Part shown: positions 30,482 through 37,668 of the stretch, one piece after another
Numbering within the stretch: position 1 is the stretch's first letter
Layout of the letters: every line of letters starts with the position of its first letter
Source: Clostridia bacterium
Lineage (GTDB): Bacteria; Bacillota; Clostridia; Oscillospirales; CAG-272
NCBI GenBank assembly: GCA_017503865.1
Contig: JAFVSI010000056.1
Location: 1 to 37,668 of the forward strand
Length of the DNA stretch: 37,668 nucleotides
Direction of reading: 5' to 3'
Position numbers and translations under genes: made by a program
The notes under the pieces: generated by a model
Told to the model about the DNA's origin: nothing
What the model saw: the letters and a program-made list of their open reading frames with translations, nothing else
Database searches by the model: none

Positions 30482-33367
30482 TTAGTCGTTATTTTGGTTT
30501 TCCAGAGAGGAAGAAGACTCATCATAGGCTTCAATGCAAACTTCCTTTTGCTCGGGCTCAAGGTCTTCAAGCTCAAATAGTACGTCCTCTGCGGGAGTAA
30601 TTTCGATTCCGTTAGTACGTCGCTTTTTAGCTATAAGGAAATCAAGAACACAAATAGCGATAAAAGCTACAATGCCAACCGAGCTGATAACGATACCGAG
30701 ATATACGGGCGTCGGGCGGTAGCTCATTTGAAGCGTATGCTCGCCTGCAGAGTCAATGTCAAATGCTATAAGAGCACCAAGCGTTTCTCTGTATTCTATC
30801 TCCTCACCGTCAAGATATATCTTCCAACCTTCGTCGTAGGGAATGGTGGTGAGAATCATTTGAGAATTCTTCTCGGTCTTGATAGTACCCTCAAGGTTAT
30901 CGTCGGTAAAGCCTTCGTTTACTACGAATTGAGGAGTGTCAGAAAGCTTCGTAAATACCGTTTCAAACGCCGATTTATCAAGGTAGTAGAAGTAATTGTC
31001 GGTCTCCTTAACGTAAAGATCGTTGTACTGATTGTCAAGTGTAATCTTGATAGTTACAGACTGTCCCGGGCTAAACATTCCAAGAGAAACGAGTCGCTCG
31101 GTTTCGTTGCCGAGAATCTTTCCTCTTGAAGCACTGTTTGCCGTGATAATGCACTCGCGTGCATATCCTGTCGGGAGATGAATGAATATCTCGTCGTCGG
31201 TAGGAGCGTTAAAGGTGAAGGTAAGATAAGCATCGTCACCGTCAGCAACCTTCGTGTATCTTATATGTCCTGCCGAATTACCCTCGTTAAGGTTTTGTGT
31301 GGTTTCGTCAATAACCTTAATTGGAACGAAAATATCCTCAGCATCTTCTCCAAGCATTACGTCAAGAAGAAAATTGAGTCTGTCAAAGTGGCTTACGTCG
31401 TCTTCCATATTAAAAGTATCAACAGCCTTATCTACACCGTAAGCAATTGAGAGAGCATAATCGTTTTGGTAAGCTACCGCATTTTCGGTGCGAAGCACGA
31501 TAGGATAATACTTATCGAGGTATATAGAGGAATTGGGAGCAATAATATACTTTATTCCAAGCAGAGAATCGCTCACGGGATTTCCGCCGAGGTACTTTGA
31601 CCAGTGGGATTTTGAAGAATAACCCATTTGGTGTAAGAATTTAATTGTCGAGGCGTTTAGGGTAGAGGTCGAATTTGACAGACCTCTGATGCCGAGTGCC
31701 ATATTGTCGTTTATCTTTCTGTGCTTAGTCTTTTCAACACGGTAGAAAGATGAGTCGTGTTCGTTCACCTTCTCAACGATAGGTCTCATCTCTGTGAGGA
31801 AATCGTTATATCCGTCGTAGCCCGAATAGGTAACGTCCTTATGATGTTGAACTACACAGGCAAGGCTTGAACAGAAAAGCTCTATACAAACGAGTGCGGC
31901 AATAGCACAGCACACGTTCTCACGCTTAAATGCACTCTTAAGCTTGACCACAAGGCAGAGAAGTGCGACAAAAGCTACCGTAGCCAAAATACCGAGCCAC
32001 ACTGTTTCAAGCGTCAAAAGCTTTGAGTTCGACTCAACGTAGCTTTTAAAGCCGTCAAGCTTGCCAACAACTGCGGTGAAGAGAACTATGACAGCTCCTA
32101 CGCCGAGCAAAAACTTTTCGCCGACCTTACGTATATTTCCAAAGCCCTTGTACGCAAGGACCAAGAGGAAGAAAACAAGCATAAAACTCTGGCGGTAATT
32201 GAGCCAGTTAGGACGCTGAAAGCCGTGCCAAATGAGGTCAAGAGGACGGATAATAAAGCTCAGCGAGAAGAAAAGAATAAATAAAAGAGACGCAATTTTT
32301 TCTCTCGAAGATATTTTCTTTGCTACGAAATATACGGGAACAAGTATGAGCATAAGTGTGCCCGCATAGACGTAGGGGAGTCCCTCGGGTCGAACCGTGT
32401 CATAAGAGCCCGGAAGGAATTTCGTCAGATAATCAAGAATCTCGAAATTCTCTTTGAACGCCCAGTTGGGATTTGAAAACTCGTTCTTACCAAATTTGAG
32501 CGAGTAGTATGCCGAAAGGATAACGACGGCACTTATAGCAACAGCTATTGCCGAGAAAATTCCTATACGGATAAATGAACGCAGAAAATGTCGGTTCTCG
32601 CCTCTTGGATTGTTTTTACCGTCACCTGTTGCGTAATAGTAATAAAAGAAATACACTGCAACCCAGATGCAGAGCATATAGCCGATATAGAAGTTACTGA
32701 TAATTCCTATCGCAAGTGAAATAATAAAGAGCTTGTACTTGCCGAATTTAATTATTCCTTCAATTCCGTAGGTAATAAGGGGTAAACAAATAAGGGCATC
32801 GATCCACATTATATTGTTTTGGTAAACTACAGCATAGGCACAAAGCGCATACATTACCGAAAAGGCAACGATTATAAACTTGTTACGGTACTTTGAGTTT
32901 TTGTGAAGATAGAACCCGAAGCTAAGTCCGCAAAGTCCCGTTTTGAGAAGAATGATAACAAGCAGAGCCTCGAGCATTCTCTTTGTCGGGAAAAGTGCAA
33001 CGAGATAGGAGAGAGGGGAAGCAAGATAGTATGCAAAAATCCCCATAAACTCGCCACCGAGTGCACGCGAAAAGGAGTAAAGAAGACTCGCGTCGCCTCG
33101 AAGATAATTCCTGAATGCCTCAAAGAAGTAGACGTACTGACCGTTGAGGTCGAGAACGAGCACTGAGCGTTCACCGAAGGGATGTATCTCCATCGCTATA
33201 TAAACGATATACATTATGATAGCGGGTATCAAAAAAGAAAATAAGAGATAAGAGCCCTCTTTCGAAGAAAATTTTTTGGAGAGTTTTTTTAGTGTAGCAA
33301 AAAAGCTATTAGTTTTATTGTTATTCTTTTGAAGAACTGTATTTTCCTGTTGAATTTCGTTATTCAT
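30482..33367 (-). CDS. YfhO family large membrane protein
   Basis: The 961-residue protein has about a dozen membrane helices in its first 480 residues, an extracytoplasmic region (about 500-880) and a final helix near residue 905 followed by an acidic tail. Sequence features fit the bacterial membrane protein YfhO family (VLDLNGQYVYFFEAFRNYLRG near the start, TTIPYDEGWKIYLDGEEIE near the end). In Bacillus and Listeria some YfhO-family proteins are proposed GT-C type transferases that decorate lipoteichoic or wall polymers outside the cell; the same role here is inferred. It lies between DUF951 and ruvA with gaps of 13 and 12 bases. Confidence 0.9.
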   Translation of the reverse strand: MNNEIQQENTVLQKNNNKTNSFFATLKKLSKKFSSKEGSYLLFSFLIPAIIMYIVYIAMEIHPFGERSVLVLDLNGQYVYFFEAFRNYLRGDASLLYSFSRALGGEFMGIFAYYLASPLSYLVALFPTKRMLEALLVIILLKTGLCGLSFGFYLHKNSKYRNKFIIVAFSVMYALCAYAVVYQNNIMWIDALICLPLITYGIEGIIKFGKYKLFIISLAIGIISNFYIGYMLCIWVAVYFFYYYYATGDGKNNPRGENRHFLRSFIRIGIFSAIAVAISAVVILSAYYSLKFGKNEFSNPNWAFKENFEILDYLTKFLPGSYDTVRPEGLPYVYAGTLMLILVPVYFVAKKISSREKIASLLFILFFSLSFIIRPLDLIWHGFQRPNWLNYRQSFMLVFFLLVLAYKGFGNIRKVGEKFLLGVGAVIVLFTAVVGKLDGFKSYVESNSKLLTLETVWLGILATVAFVALLCLVVKLKSAFKRENVCCAIAALVCIELFCSSLACVVQHHKDVTYSGYDGYNDFLTEMRPIVEKVNEHDSSFYRVEKTKHRKINDNMALGIRGLSNSTSTLNASTIKFLHQMGYSSKSHWSKYLGGNPVSDSLLGIKYIIAPNSSIYLDKYYPIVLRTENAVAYQNDYALSIAYGVDKAVDTFNMEDDVSHFDRLNFLLDVMLGEDAEDIFVPIKVIDETTQNLNEGNSAGHIRYTKVADGDDAYLTFTFNAPTDDEIFIHLPTGYARECIITANSASRGKILGNETERLVSLGMFSPGQSVTIKITLDNQYNDLYVKETDNYFYYLDKSAFETVFTKLSDTPQFVVNEGFTDDNLEGTIKTEKNSQMILTTIPYDEGWKIYLDGEEIEYRETLGALIAFDIDSAGEHTLQMSYRPTPVYLGIVISSVGIVAFIAICVLDFLIAKKRRTNGIEITPAEDVLFELEDLEPEQKEVCIEAYDESSSSLENQNND

Positions 33368-33380
33368 TATAAACTACCTT

Positions 33381-33596
33381 TTACGTTTGAGAATTAGGTT
33401 CAACGTTCTCCGTTGATATTATCTTTTTTGTTGCTTTTTCGAGCTTAAGACGGTCTATATTCATGTCTCTTGAGCAGCTAAGGCACACAACACGCATCTC
33501 ACTTCCCACGCGAAGCACCCGGAAAAGCTTGTTGCCGCAGGGGTGGGGCTTTTTTAGCTCAAGCACGTCACCGACGTTGAATTTTATTATCTGCAT
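33381..33596 (-). CDS. DUF951 family small protein
   Basis: The 71-residue protein matches DUF951: FNVGDVLELKKPHPCGNKLFRVLRVGSEMRVVCLSC, with Cys20 and a Cys39-x-x-Cys42 pair that could bind a metal. The first half forms a small beta-barrel-like set of strands. Function unknown. It is the first gene of the YfhO-ruvAB operon. A TATAAT-like -10 box lies at 33616-33621 on the minus strand, but no good -35 box was found. Confidence 0.88.
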   Translation of the reverse strand: MQIIKFNVGDVLELKKPHPCGNKLFRVLRVGSEMRVVCLSCSRDMNIDRLKLEKATKKIISTENVEPNSQT

Positions 33597-33686
33597 AACT
33601 ACCTCTTATAAGAAGATTATATACCATTTAATTTTAACATATTTAGTATGATTTGTAAACAGCTATTTTAAATTTAATATGAAGAA

Positions 33687-33712
33687 AAAAGAGTCGCCTG
33701 GGCGACTCTTTT
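33687..33712 (-). terminator. Terminator of the 189-residue membrane protein gene
   Basis: An 11-bp stem (33687-33697 with 33702-33712) with a 4-nt loop is followed on the minus strand by TTC, its descending arm being T-rich. It lies eight bases past the stop at 33720. Confidence 0.75.
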
Positions 33713-33719
33713 CTTAAAT

Positions 33720-34289
33720 TTATTTTTTCTTTGATTTCGGGTCCTGATAGAGAACAACCGAGGTGAAATGTATATTTTTATGACCGAGGTAGTAGGCAAT
33801 CGCTGTCGTAATTATCGAAGGAATGATAATAACAAAATAGGTCCACCACTTGTCTGCGATGTCAATTTGTGTGATAAGCCCAAGATACATACCCTCAAAT
33901 ACTACACGGTAAAGCACGGTTATTGCACCGAGAGCCTTGCCAGCACCCGTTGCACCGAGCACAGCAAGAAGAGCTGTGAGGGAGCAGAGAATTGCATTGA
34001 GAAAGTTTAGAGAGTTGGCAATAAGGGCAAGCACAATACCCGTGAGGGGCTTGTAGTCCTTTTTGCCCACGTCGACCGAAACCTTGTCCTGTGCCCCTAT
34101 ATCCCAAACAAGAACGTATAAAAGGAAAAGATAAAATAGTACCGAGAAAACACTTACGATAATAGTCAAGGTCTTGTTTTCGGTCGCTATCGTTGACATA
34201 GCAAGAGAAGTGCCGAACAAGGAAATTGCAAACTGATATAAAAACATTTTAACGATACTGTATCCGTATCTATTGAAAAATACTTTCAT
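33720..34289 (-). CDS. Unrecognised membrane protein
   Basis: I do not recognise this 189-residue protein. It has about five membrane helices (roughly residues 10-33, 42-64, 85-115, 125-142 and 148-168) and a basic C-terminal tail ending KSKKK. A charged stretch after the second helix (GAQDKVSVDVGKKDYKPL) probably faces the cytoplasm. It has a good promoter, a GGGGGG ribosome binding site and its own terminator, so it is a real single-gene unit. Confidence 0.75.
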   Translation of the reverse strand: MKVFFNRYGYSIVKMFLYQFAISLFGTSLAMSTIATENKTLTIIVSVFSVLFYLFLLYVLVWDIGAQDKVSVDVGKKDYKPLTGIVLALIANSLNFLNAILCSLTALLAVLGATGAGKALGAITVLYRVVFEGMYLGLITQIDIADKWWTYFVIIIPSIITTAIAYYLGHKNIHFTSVVLYQDPKSKKK

Positions 34290-34322
34290 AATCCCCCCGA
34301 AGATAAGGTCGTTTCTACCCTA

Positions 34323-34351
34323 ATTATATATTACAAAATAAGATTTTTCAA
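34323..34351 (-). promoter_or_regulatory. Promoter of the unrecognised membrane protein gene
   Basis: On the minus strand TTGAAA (34346-34351), a 17-base spacer and TATAAT (34323-34328), about 34 bases before the start codon. Confidence 0.65.
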
Positions 34352-34441
34352 GATTTGTGTATGAAAGTTTACATTTTATCCACTAAATTATAAAAATATG
34401 TTATATAATATTATTAGAATTCTGAAAAAGGGGTGACTATC

Positions 34442-35455
34442 TTGGCATATTCTTTTGACATAAAAACATTTCCTCCACTCGTCAGGGAGTTTGCTTCTTA
34501 TAAGTCGGCAATACAGGACCAGTCGGAAAAGACAGTCTCGGAATATCTCCTCGACCTTCGTACCTTTTTTAGATTTCTTCTTGCAAGAGACGGAAGGATA
34601 AGTGTTGATTCAAAGGAATTTGAAGAAATAGATATTCGTTCTGTCGATCTCGAGTACATAAGAAATATAACGGCAGAGGATATATACGAATTTTTACTTT
34701 ACGCTGACAGCGAGCGAGGTAATCAGGCGTCTGCCCGTTCACGCAAGCTTTCGGCTATAAAGGGCTTTTTTAAGTATCTTACAGTAAAGAGAATGATGCT
34801 TGAGGAAAACCCCGCCGCAAACATCGAGTCACCGAAGAAAGCAAAAGCTCTCCCTAAATATTTGACACTTGAAGAAAGCCTTGACCTTCTTGCGGCAATA
34901 AGGAACGATAAGGATTCGGACAACCGTGTCAGAGACTACGCAATAGTTACGCTCTTTCTAAACTGCGGAATGCGAGTTTCCGAGCTTGTTGGAATAGACA
35001 TCAACGATGTTGACAGATTCTTGCGTTCGCTTACTGTCACAGGAAAGGGAAATAAGCAGAGAATTATTTATCTTAACGATGCTTGCCGCATAGCTCTTGG
35101 CGATTATATGACCGAGAGGCTTGAGGGGAAATACAAAAAGGCTGATACGAGGGCTCTCTTTTTGAGCTCAAGGTCGCAGAGGATAAGCGTCAAAACAGTT
35201 CAGTGGATGGTATACAAATATCTCGATATGGCAGGACTCGAATCAAAGCACTACTCGGTGCATAAGCTTCGCCATACTGCCGCAACTCTTATGTATCAGA
35301 CGGGCAACGTTGACGTGCGAGTACTTAAGGATATACTTGGACACGAGCAGCTAAACACAACACAGATATATACACACGTCAGCAACAGAAGCATGGAAGA
35401 GGCAATGGCTCAAAACCCGCTTGCCACCCAAAAGCCTACTGACGATGAAGAATAA
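34442..35455 (+). CDS. XerC/XerD-type tyrosine recombinase
   Basis: The 337-residue protein has an N-terminal SAM-like core-binding domain (about 10-120) and a C-terminal catalytic domain with all tyrosine recombinase residues: Arg178 (GMRVSEL), Lys202 (TGKGNKQR), His274-x-x-Arg277 (HKLRHTAATL), His301 (LGHEQL) and Tyr310 (QIYTHV). Length is slightly above XerC/D (about 300). It could resolve chromosome dimers or be a stand-alone integrase; no phage genes lie near. TTG at 34442 is chosen because AAGGGG ends eight bases upstream; a GTG at 34433 in frame would overlap that site. A TATAAT at 34404-34409 may be its -10 box, but no -35 box was recognised. Confidence 0.92.
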   Translation: MAYSFDIKTFPPLVREFASYKSAIQDQSEKTVSEYLLDLRTFFRFLLARDGRISVDSKEFEEIDIRSVDLEYIRNITAEDIYEFLLYADSERGNQASARSRKLSAIKGFFKYLTVKRMMLEENPAANIESPKKAKALPKYLTLEESLDLLAAIRNDKDSDNRVRDYAIVTLFLNCGMRVSELVGIDINDVDRFLRSLTVTGKGNKQRIIYLNDACRIALGDYMTERLEGKYKKADTRALFLSSRSQRISVKTVQWMVYKYLDMAGLESKHYSVHKLRHTAATLMYQTGNVDVRVLKDILGHEQLNTTQIYTHVSNRSMEEAMAQNPLATQKPTDDEE

Positions 35456-35486
35456 AAAGCAGGTCGGTTTATCCGACCTGCTTTTT
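35454..35486. terminator. Bidirectional terminator after the recombinase gene
   Basis: A 14-bp perfect stem (35454-35467 with 35473-35486) and 5-nt loop with A5 and T6 flanks serves the recombinase gene and the convergent S1-domain gene. Confidence 0.88.
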
Positions 35487-36445
35487 TAGAATACGGTTTC
35501 AACGAGCTTTGTGCTTGATTTTGGAGAATATCTCCACGAGTCAAGGTGAGGAGTGTTCTTTACGTCAATAAAGTATCTCAGCTCCTTTGCAGGAGGCTCA
35601 CCCTTATATGAATCGATAAGCACGAGCTTTATCTTCATTCTTTCGGGAATTATGCTCTTTATGTAAACGGCAGCGTACTGACCAATGCTTGCCATAAGCT
35701 TTTCGCGACTTCCTTCGCGAATTTCTGCAAGTCCCGCAAGATTTGGGGCAAGCTCTACGAACACTCCGTAATCCTCAACGCTACGGATTATCCCCGCAAC
35801 CGTCTGTCCCGCTTCAAACAAGGCTGCGTTTTCTTCCCATGAGCCGAGAAGCTCTCGCATACTTACAAATATCCTTCCGCTGTCAGCTTCCTTTATTTTA
35901 ACGACCGTATATACGTACTCGCCTACACTAAGGCGGTCGGACGGATGAGAAATGCGGGAAACAGAGATGCAGTCGACTGAGCAAAGAGAGATTATTCCGC
36001 ATCCGATGTCAACGAATGCCCCGAAATTTTCAAGGTGGCTGATTCTTGCTCTTATAACGTCACCTGGTGTGAGCTTGTCGATATATTCCCGCATACATTC
36101 AATTTGTGCGGCACGGCGTGAAAGGTAAACTACGGGCTTTGTGCCCGAGTAATCGATAGATACTACCTTGAAGCAGACGGGCTTTCCTACCCTTGTAATT
36201 ACTGCAATGTCCTTGATTTTTGCTCCGTCAGGTGAATAAAGTGTTTCTTCTCGCTCAATTATGCCCTCGACGCCCCAAAGGTCAACGTGAAGACGCATTT
36301 TGTTGTCGCATAGAAGAACGGTCGATTCAAGGATTTTCCCCTCATTCATCGCACGTTCAAGACCTAAAAGGGAAGAGACGTATTCTCTGTTTTCAGGTGT
36401 GCTTATAAGTAGTCCTTCTGGAAGATAGCTGTTTTTCATTTGCAT
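35486..36445 (-). CDS. S1 domain RNA-binding protein
   Basis: The 319-residue protein contains two clear S1 domains: one around residues 125-195 (TPGDVIRARISHLENFGAFVDIG) and one around 208-275 (AGQTVAGIIRSVEDYGVFVELAP). An earlier stretch (about 40-115) looks like a degenerate third. The layout resembles the shortened ribosomal protein S1 homologues of Clostridia. It probably binds mRNA or the ribosome, but no enzyme domain is present. The ATG at 36445 with AAGAGG upstream is preferred to an in-frame start at 36514. A glycine-poor tail of about 40 residues ends the protein. Confidence 0.85.
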   Translation of the reverse strand: MQMKNSYLPEGLLISTPENREYVSSLLGLERAMNEGKILESTVLLCDNKMRLHVDLWGVEGIIEREETLYSPDGAKIKDIAVITRVGKPVCFKVVSIDYSGTKPVVYLSRRAAQIECMREYIDKLTPGDVIRARISHLENFGAFVDIGCGIISLCSVDCISVSRISHPSDRLSVGEYVYTVVKIKEADSGRIFVSMRELLGSWEENAALFEAGQTVAGIIRSVEDYGVFVELAPNLAGLAEIREGSREKLMASIGQYAAVYIKSIIPERMKIKLVLIDSYKGEPPAKELRYFIDVKNTPHLDSWRYSPKSSTKLVETVF

Positions 36446-36622
36446 TATACCTCTTTTCTTTTTTATTAAAGAGTATGAAGTACAAAACGGATATATTACA
36501 CACAAGTAAAACAAAAAATGATTTTGAGATGGAGAAATAGGGGCAAAAACACGAGATTTTGCGAGAAAACGAGAGATTATTATAAGATAAATTAAAATTT
36601 TCGACTTTTTTTCAAAAAACTA

Positions 36623-36651
36623 TTGACAAAGATAAAATAGGGTGATATAAT
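36623..36651 (+). promoter_or_regulatory. Promoter of rplM-rpsI
   Basis: TTGACA (36623-36628), a 17-base spacer and TATAAT (36646-36651) form a perfect consensus promoter. Transcription would start near 36658, leaving a leader of only about 39 bases. Confidence 0.9.
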
Positions 36652-36696
36652 ATGCGAGCATGAAAAAATATCTTTAATTTTTTGGAGGAAATAACT

Positions 36697-37125
36697 ATGT
36701 CAACTTACATGGCAAAAGCAGAGACAGTTGAACGCAAGTGGTATGTTATTGATGCAGCAGGCAAGCCTATGGGTAAGACCGCAGTTGCAGCAGCAAACAT
36801 CCTTCGCGGCAAGCACCGTCCTGAATTCACACCCCACGTTGACTGCGGCGAGTACGTTATCATCATTAACGCTAAGGACGCAGTTCTCACAGGTAACAAG
36901 ATGACTCAGAAGTACTACCGCCGTCACTCCGGTTATATCGGTGGACTTAAGGAAGTACAGTACAAGACACTTATGGCTACAAAGCCCGAGCTTGCAATGG
37001 AGCTCGCAGTTAAGGGAATGCTTCCCCACAACACACTCGGTGCAAAGTCTTTCTCAAGACTTAAGGTTTATGCAGGTGCCGAGCATGGTCAGGCAGCACA
37101 GAAGCCCGAGACCTACGAAATATAA
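36697..37125 (+). CDS. rplM: 50S ribosomal protein L13
   Basis: The 142-residue protein is a standard bacterial L13: [46 protein letters not shown], then the MLPHN motif and the [12 protein letters not shown] end. It binds 23S rRNA early in 50S assembly. The ATG at 36697 has GGAGG at 36683-36687 nine bases upstream; a longer frame from 36682 would start at the ribosome binding site. Confidence 0.97.
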   Translation: MSTYMAKAETVERKWYVIDAAGKPMGKTAVAAANILRGKHRPEFTPHVDCGEYVIIINAKDAVLTGNKMTQKYYRRHSGYIGGLKEVQYKTLMATKPELAMELAVKGMLPHNTLGAKSFSRLKVYAGAEHGQAAQKPETYEI

Positions 37126-37144
37126 TTAAGGGAGGTAAATACTG

Positions 37145-37546
37145 ATGTACACAAGCGCAAAGCCTTATTTTTATGGCACAGGTAGAAGAAAGAAATCTGT
37201 TGCAAGAGTACGTATAGTACCCGGCACAGGTGTTATCACTGTAAACAAGAAGGATATTGACGAGTACTTTGGTCTTGAGACTCTTAAGCTCATCATCAAC
37301 CAGCCCTTCGAAACAACCGGCACTGTTGGTAAGTTCGATATCATCGCTAACGTAAACGGCGGTGGACTTTCCGGACAGGCAGGTGCTATCCGTCACGGAC
37401 TCTCCCGTGCACTCGTACAGGCTGACGAGACATTCAAGCCCGCCCTCAAGGCAGCTGGATTCCTTACTCGTGACCCTCGTATGAAGGAAAGAAAGAAATA
37501 CGGACTCAAGGGTGCACGTCGTGCTCCTCAGTTCTCGAAGAGATAA
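37145..37546 (+). CDS. rpsI: 30S ribosomal protein S9
   Basis: The 133-residue protein is a standard S9: [15 protein letters not shown] at the start, [19 protein letters not shown] in the middle and the basic tail ending QFSKR, whose last residues reach the ribosomal P site. GGGAGG ends seven bases before the ATG. It follows rplM by 19 bases, the usual bacterial pair. Confidence 0.97.
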   Translation: MYTSAKPYFYGTGRRKKSVARVRIVPGTGVITVNKKDIDEYFGLETLKLIINQPFETTGTVGKFDIIANVNGGGLSGQAGAIRHGLSRALVQADETFKPALKAAGFLTRDPRMKERKKYGLKGARRAPQFSKR

Positions 37547-37560
37547 TCACCTTCGATATG

Positions 37561-37605
37561 AAAAACCTCGAAAACACTTTGTTTTTGGGGTTTTTCTTTT
37601 TATTT
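37561..37605 (+). terminator. Terminator of rplM-rpsI
   Basis: A 16-pair stem with some G-T pairs (37561-37576 with 37580-37595), a 3-nt loop and then TCTTTTT. The remaining bases to 37668 hold no recognisable gene. Confidence 0.85.
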
Positions 37606-37668
37606 ATTTCGTCTAAATTTGTGCAATTTCGGGACTGTAATACACACACAAGTCACACGTAAAACACA

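Noticed and set aside
34281..34441. Riboswitch in the gap between the membrane protein and recombinase genes
   Set aside because: Only promoter-like boxes are seen; no conserved riboswitch core or terminator-antiterminator pair.
34442..35455. Integrase of a resident mobile element
   Set aside because: No att-like repeats, phage or conjugation genes lie nearby; a housekeeping Xer role fits as well.

Overview
The window looks like chromosome from an anaerobic, probably gut-associated low-to-mid GC member of the Bacillota (class Clostridia). This rests on an Asn-type T-box in front of an aspS-gatC-gatA-gatB operon, PFL/UPF0210 with its ACT partner, DUF951, YfhO and DUF6198 families, strong TTGACA-17-TATAAT promoters with GGAGG ribosome binding sites, and secreted glycan-active proteins with Gram-positive style C-terminal anchors. 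No plasmid or phage structural genes were seen. There is one acquired-looking two-gene island.

Layout. 1-6539 (minus): a three-gene operon of an EamA-type transporter and two large exported heparinase II/III-like proteins. 6674-10876 (plus): ACT-domain protein, PFL/UPF0210 protein, family 2 glycosyltransferase and a GH20-like glycosidase. 10913-14355 (minus): cytidylate kinase-like protein, then an MFS transporter co-transcribed with a transglutaminase lipoprotein. 14565-15260 (plus): DUF6198 membrane protein. 15261-15690: a tRNA-Gln gene followed by two extra copies of its 3' end, long hairpins and a nested palindromic element. 15730-19280 (minus): a tandem pair of 586-residue LamG-metallophosphoesterase surface proteins. 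19393-24209 (plus): promoter, T-box with a likely AAC (Asn) specifier, aspS, gatC, a shortened gatA-like gene and gatB. 24265-25497: MFS transporter. 25521-27382 (minus): a DarTG toxin-antitoxin pair, with an unusual N-terminal extension on DarT. 27621-27703: tRNA-Leu, followed by an alpha/beta hydrolase. 28748-33596 (minus): ruvB, ruvA, YfhO and DUF951 in one operon. 33720-34289: unrecognised membrane protein. 34442-35455: XerC/D-type recombinase. 35486-36445: S1-domain protein. 36697-37546: rplM-rpsI with its promoter and terminator.

How the genes fit together. The aspS-gat operon should make Asn-tRNA(Asn) by the indirect route, under control of uncharged tRNA(Asn). The GatA-like subunit has lost about 70 N-terminal residues and, by my alignment, both catalytic serines, so the amidase appears dead; this is the most unusual point in the window. 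Three exported proteins share a Cys-Ser-Ser motif, a hydrophobic segment and a basic tail at the C-terminus, suggesting a common surface-sorting signal. The DarT toxin carries a small domain resembling the C-terminal Tudor-like domain of UvrD/PcrA helicases. All functional statements come from reading motifs by eye; no database search was run.
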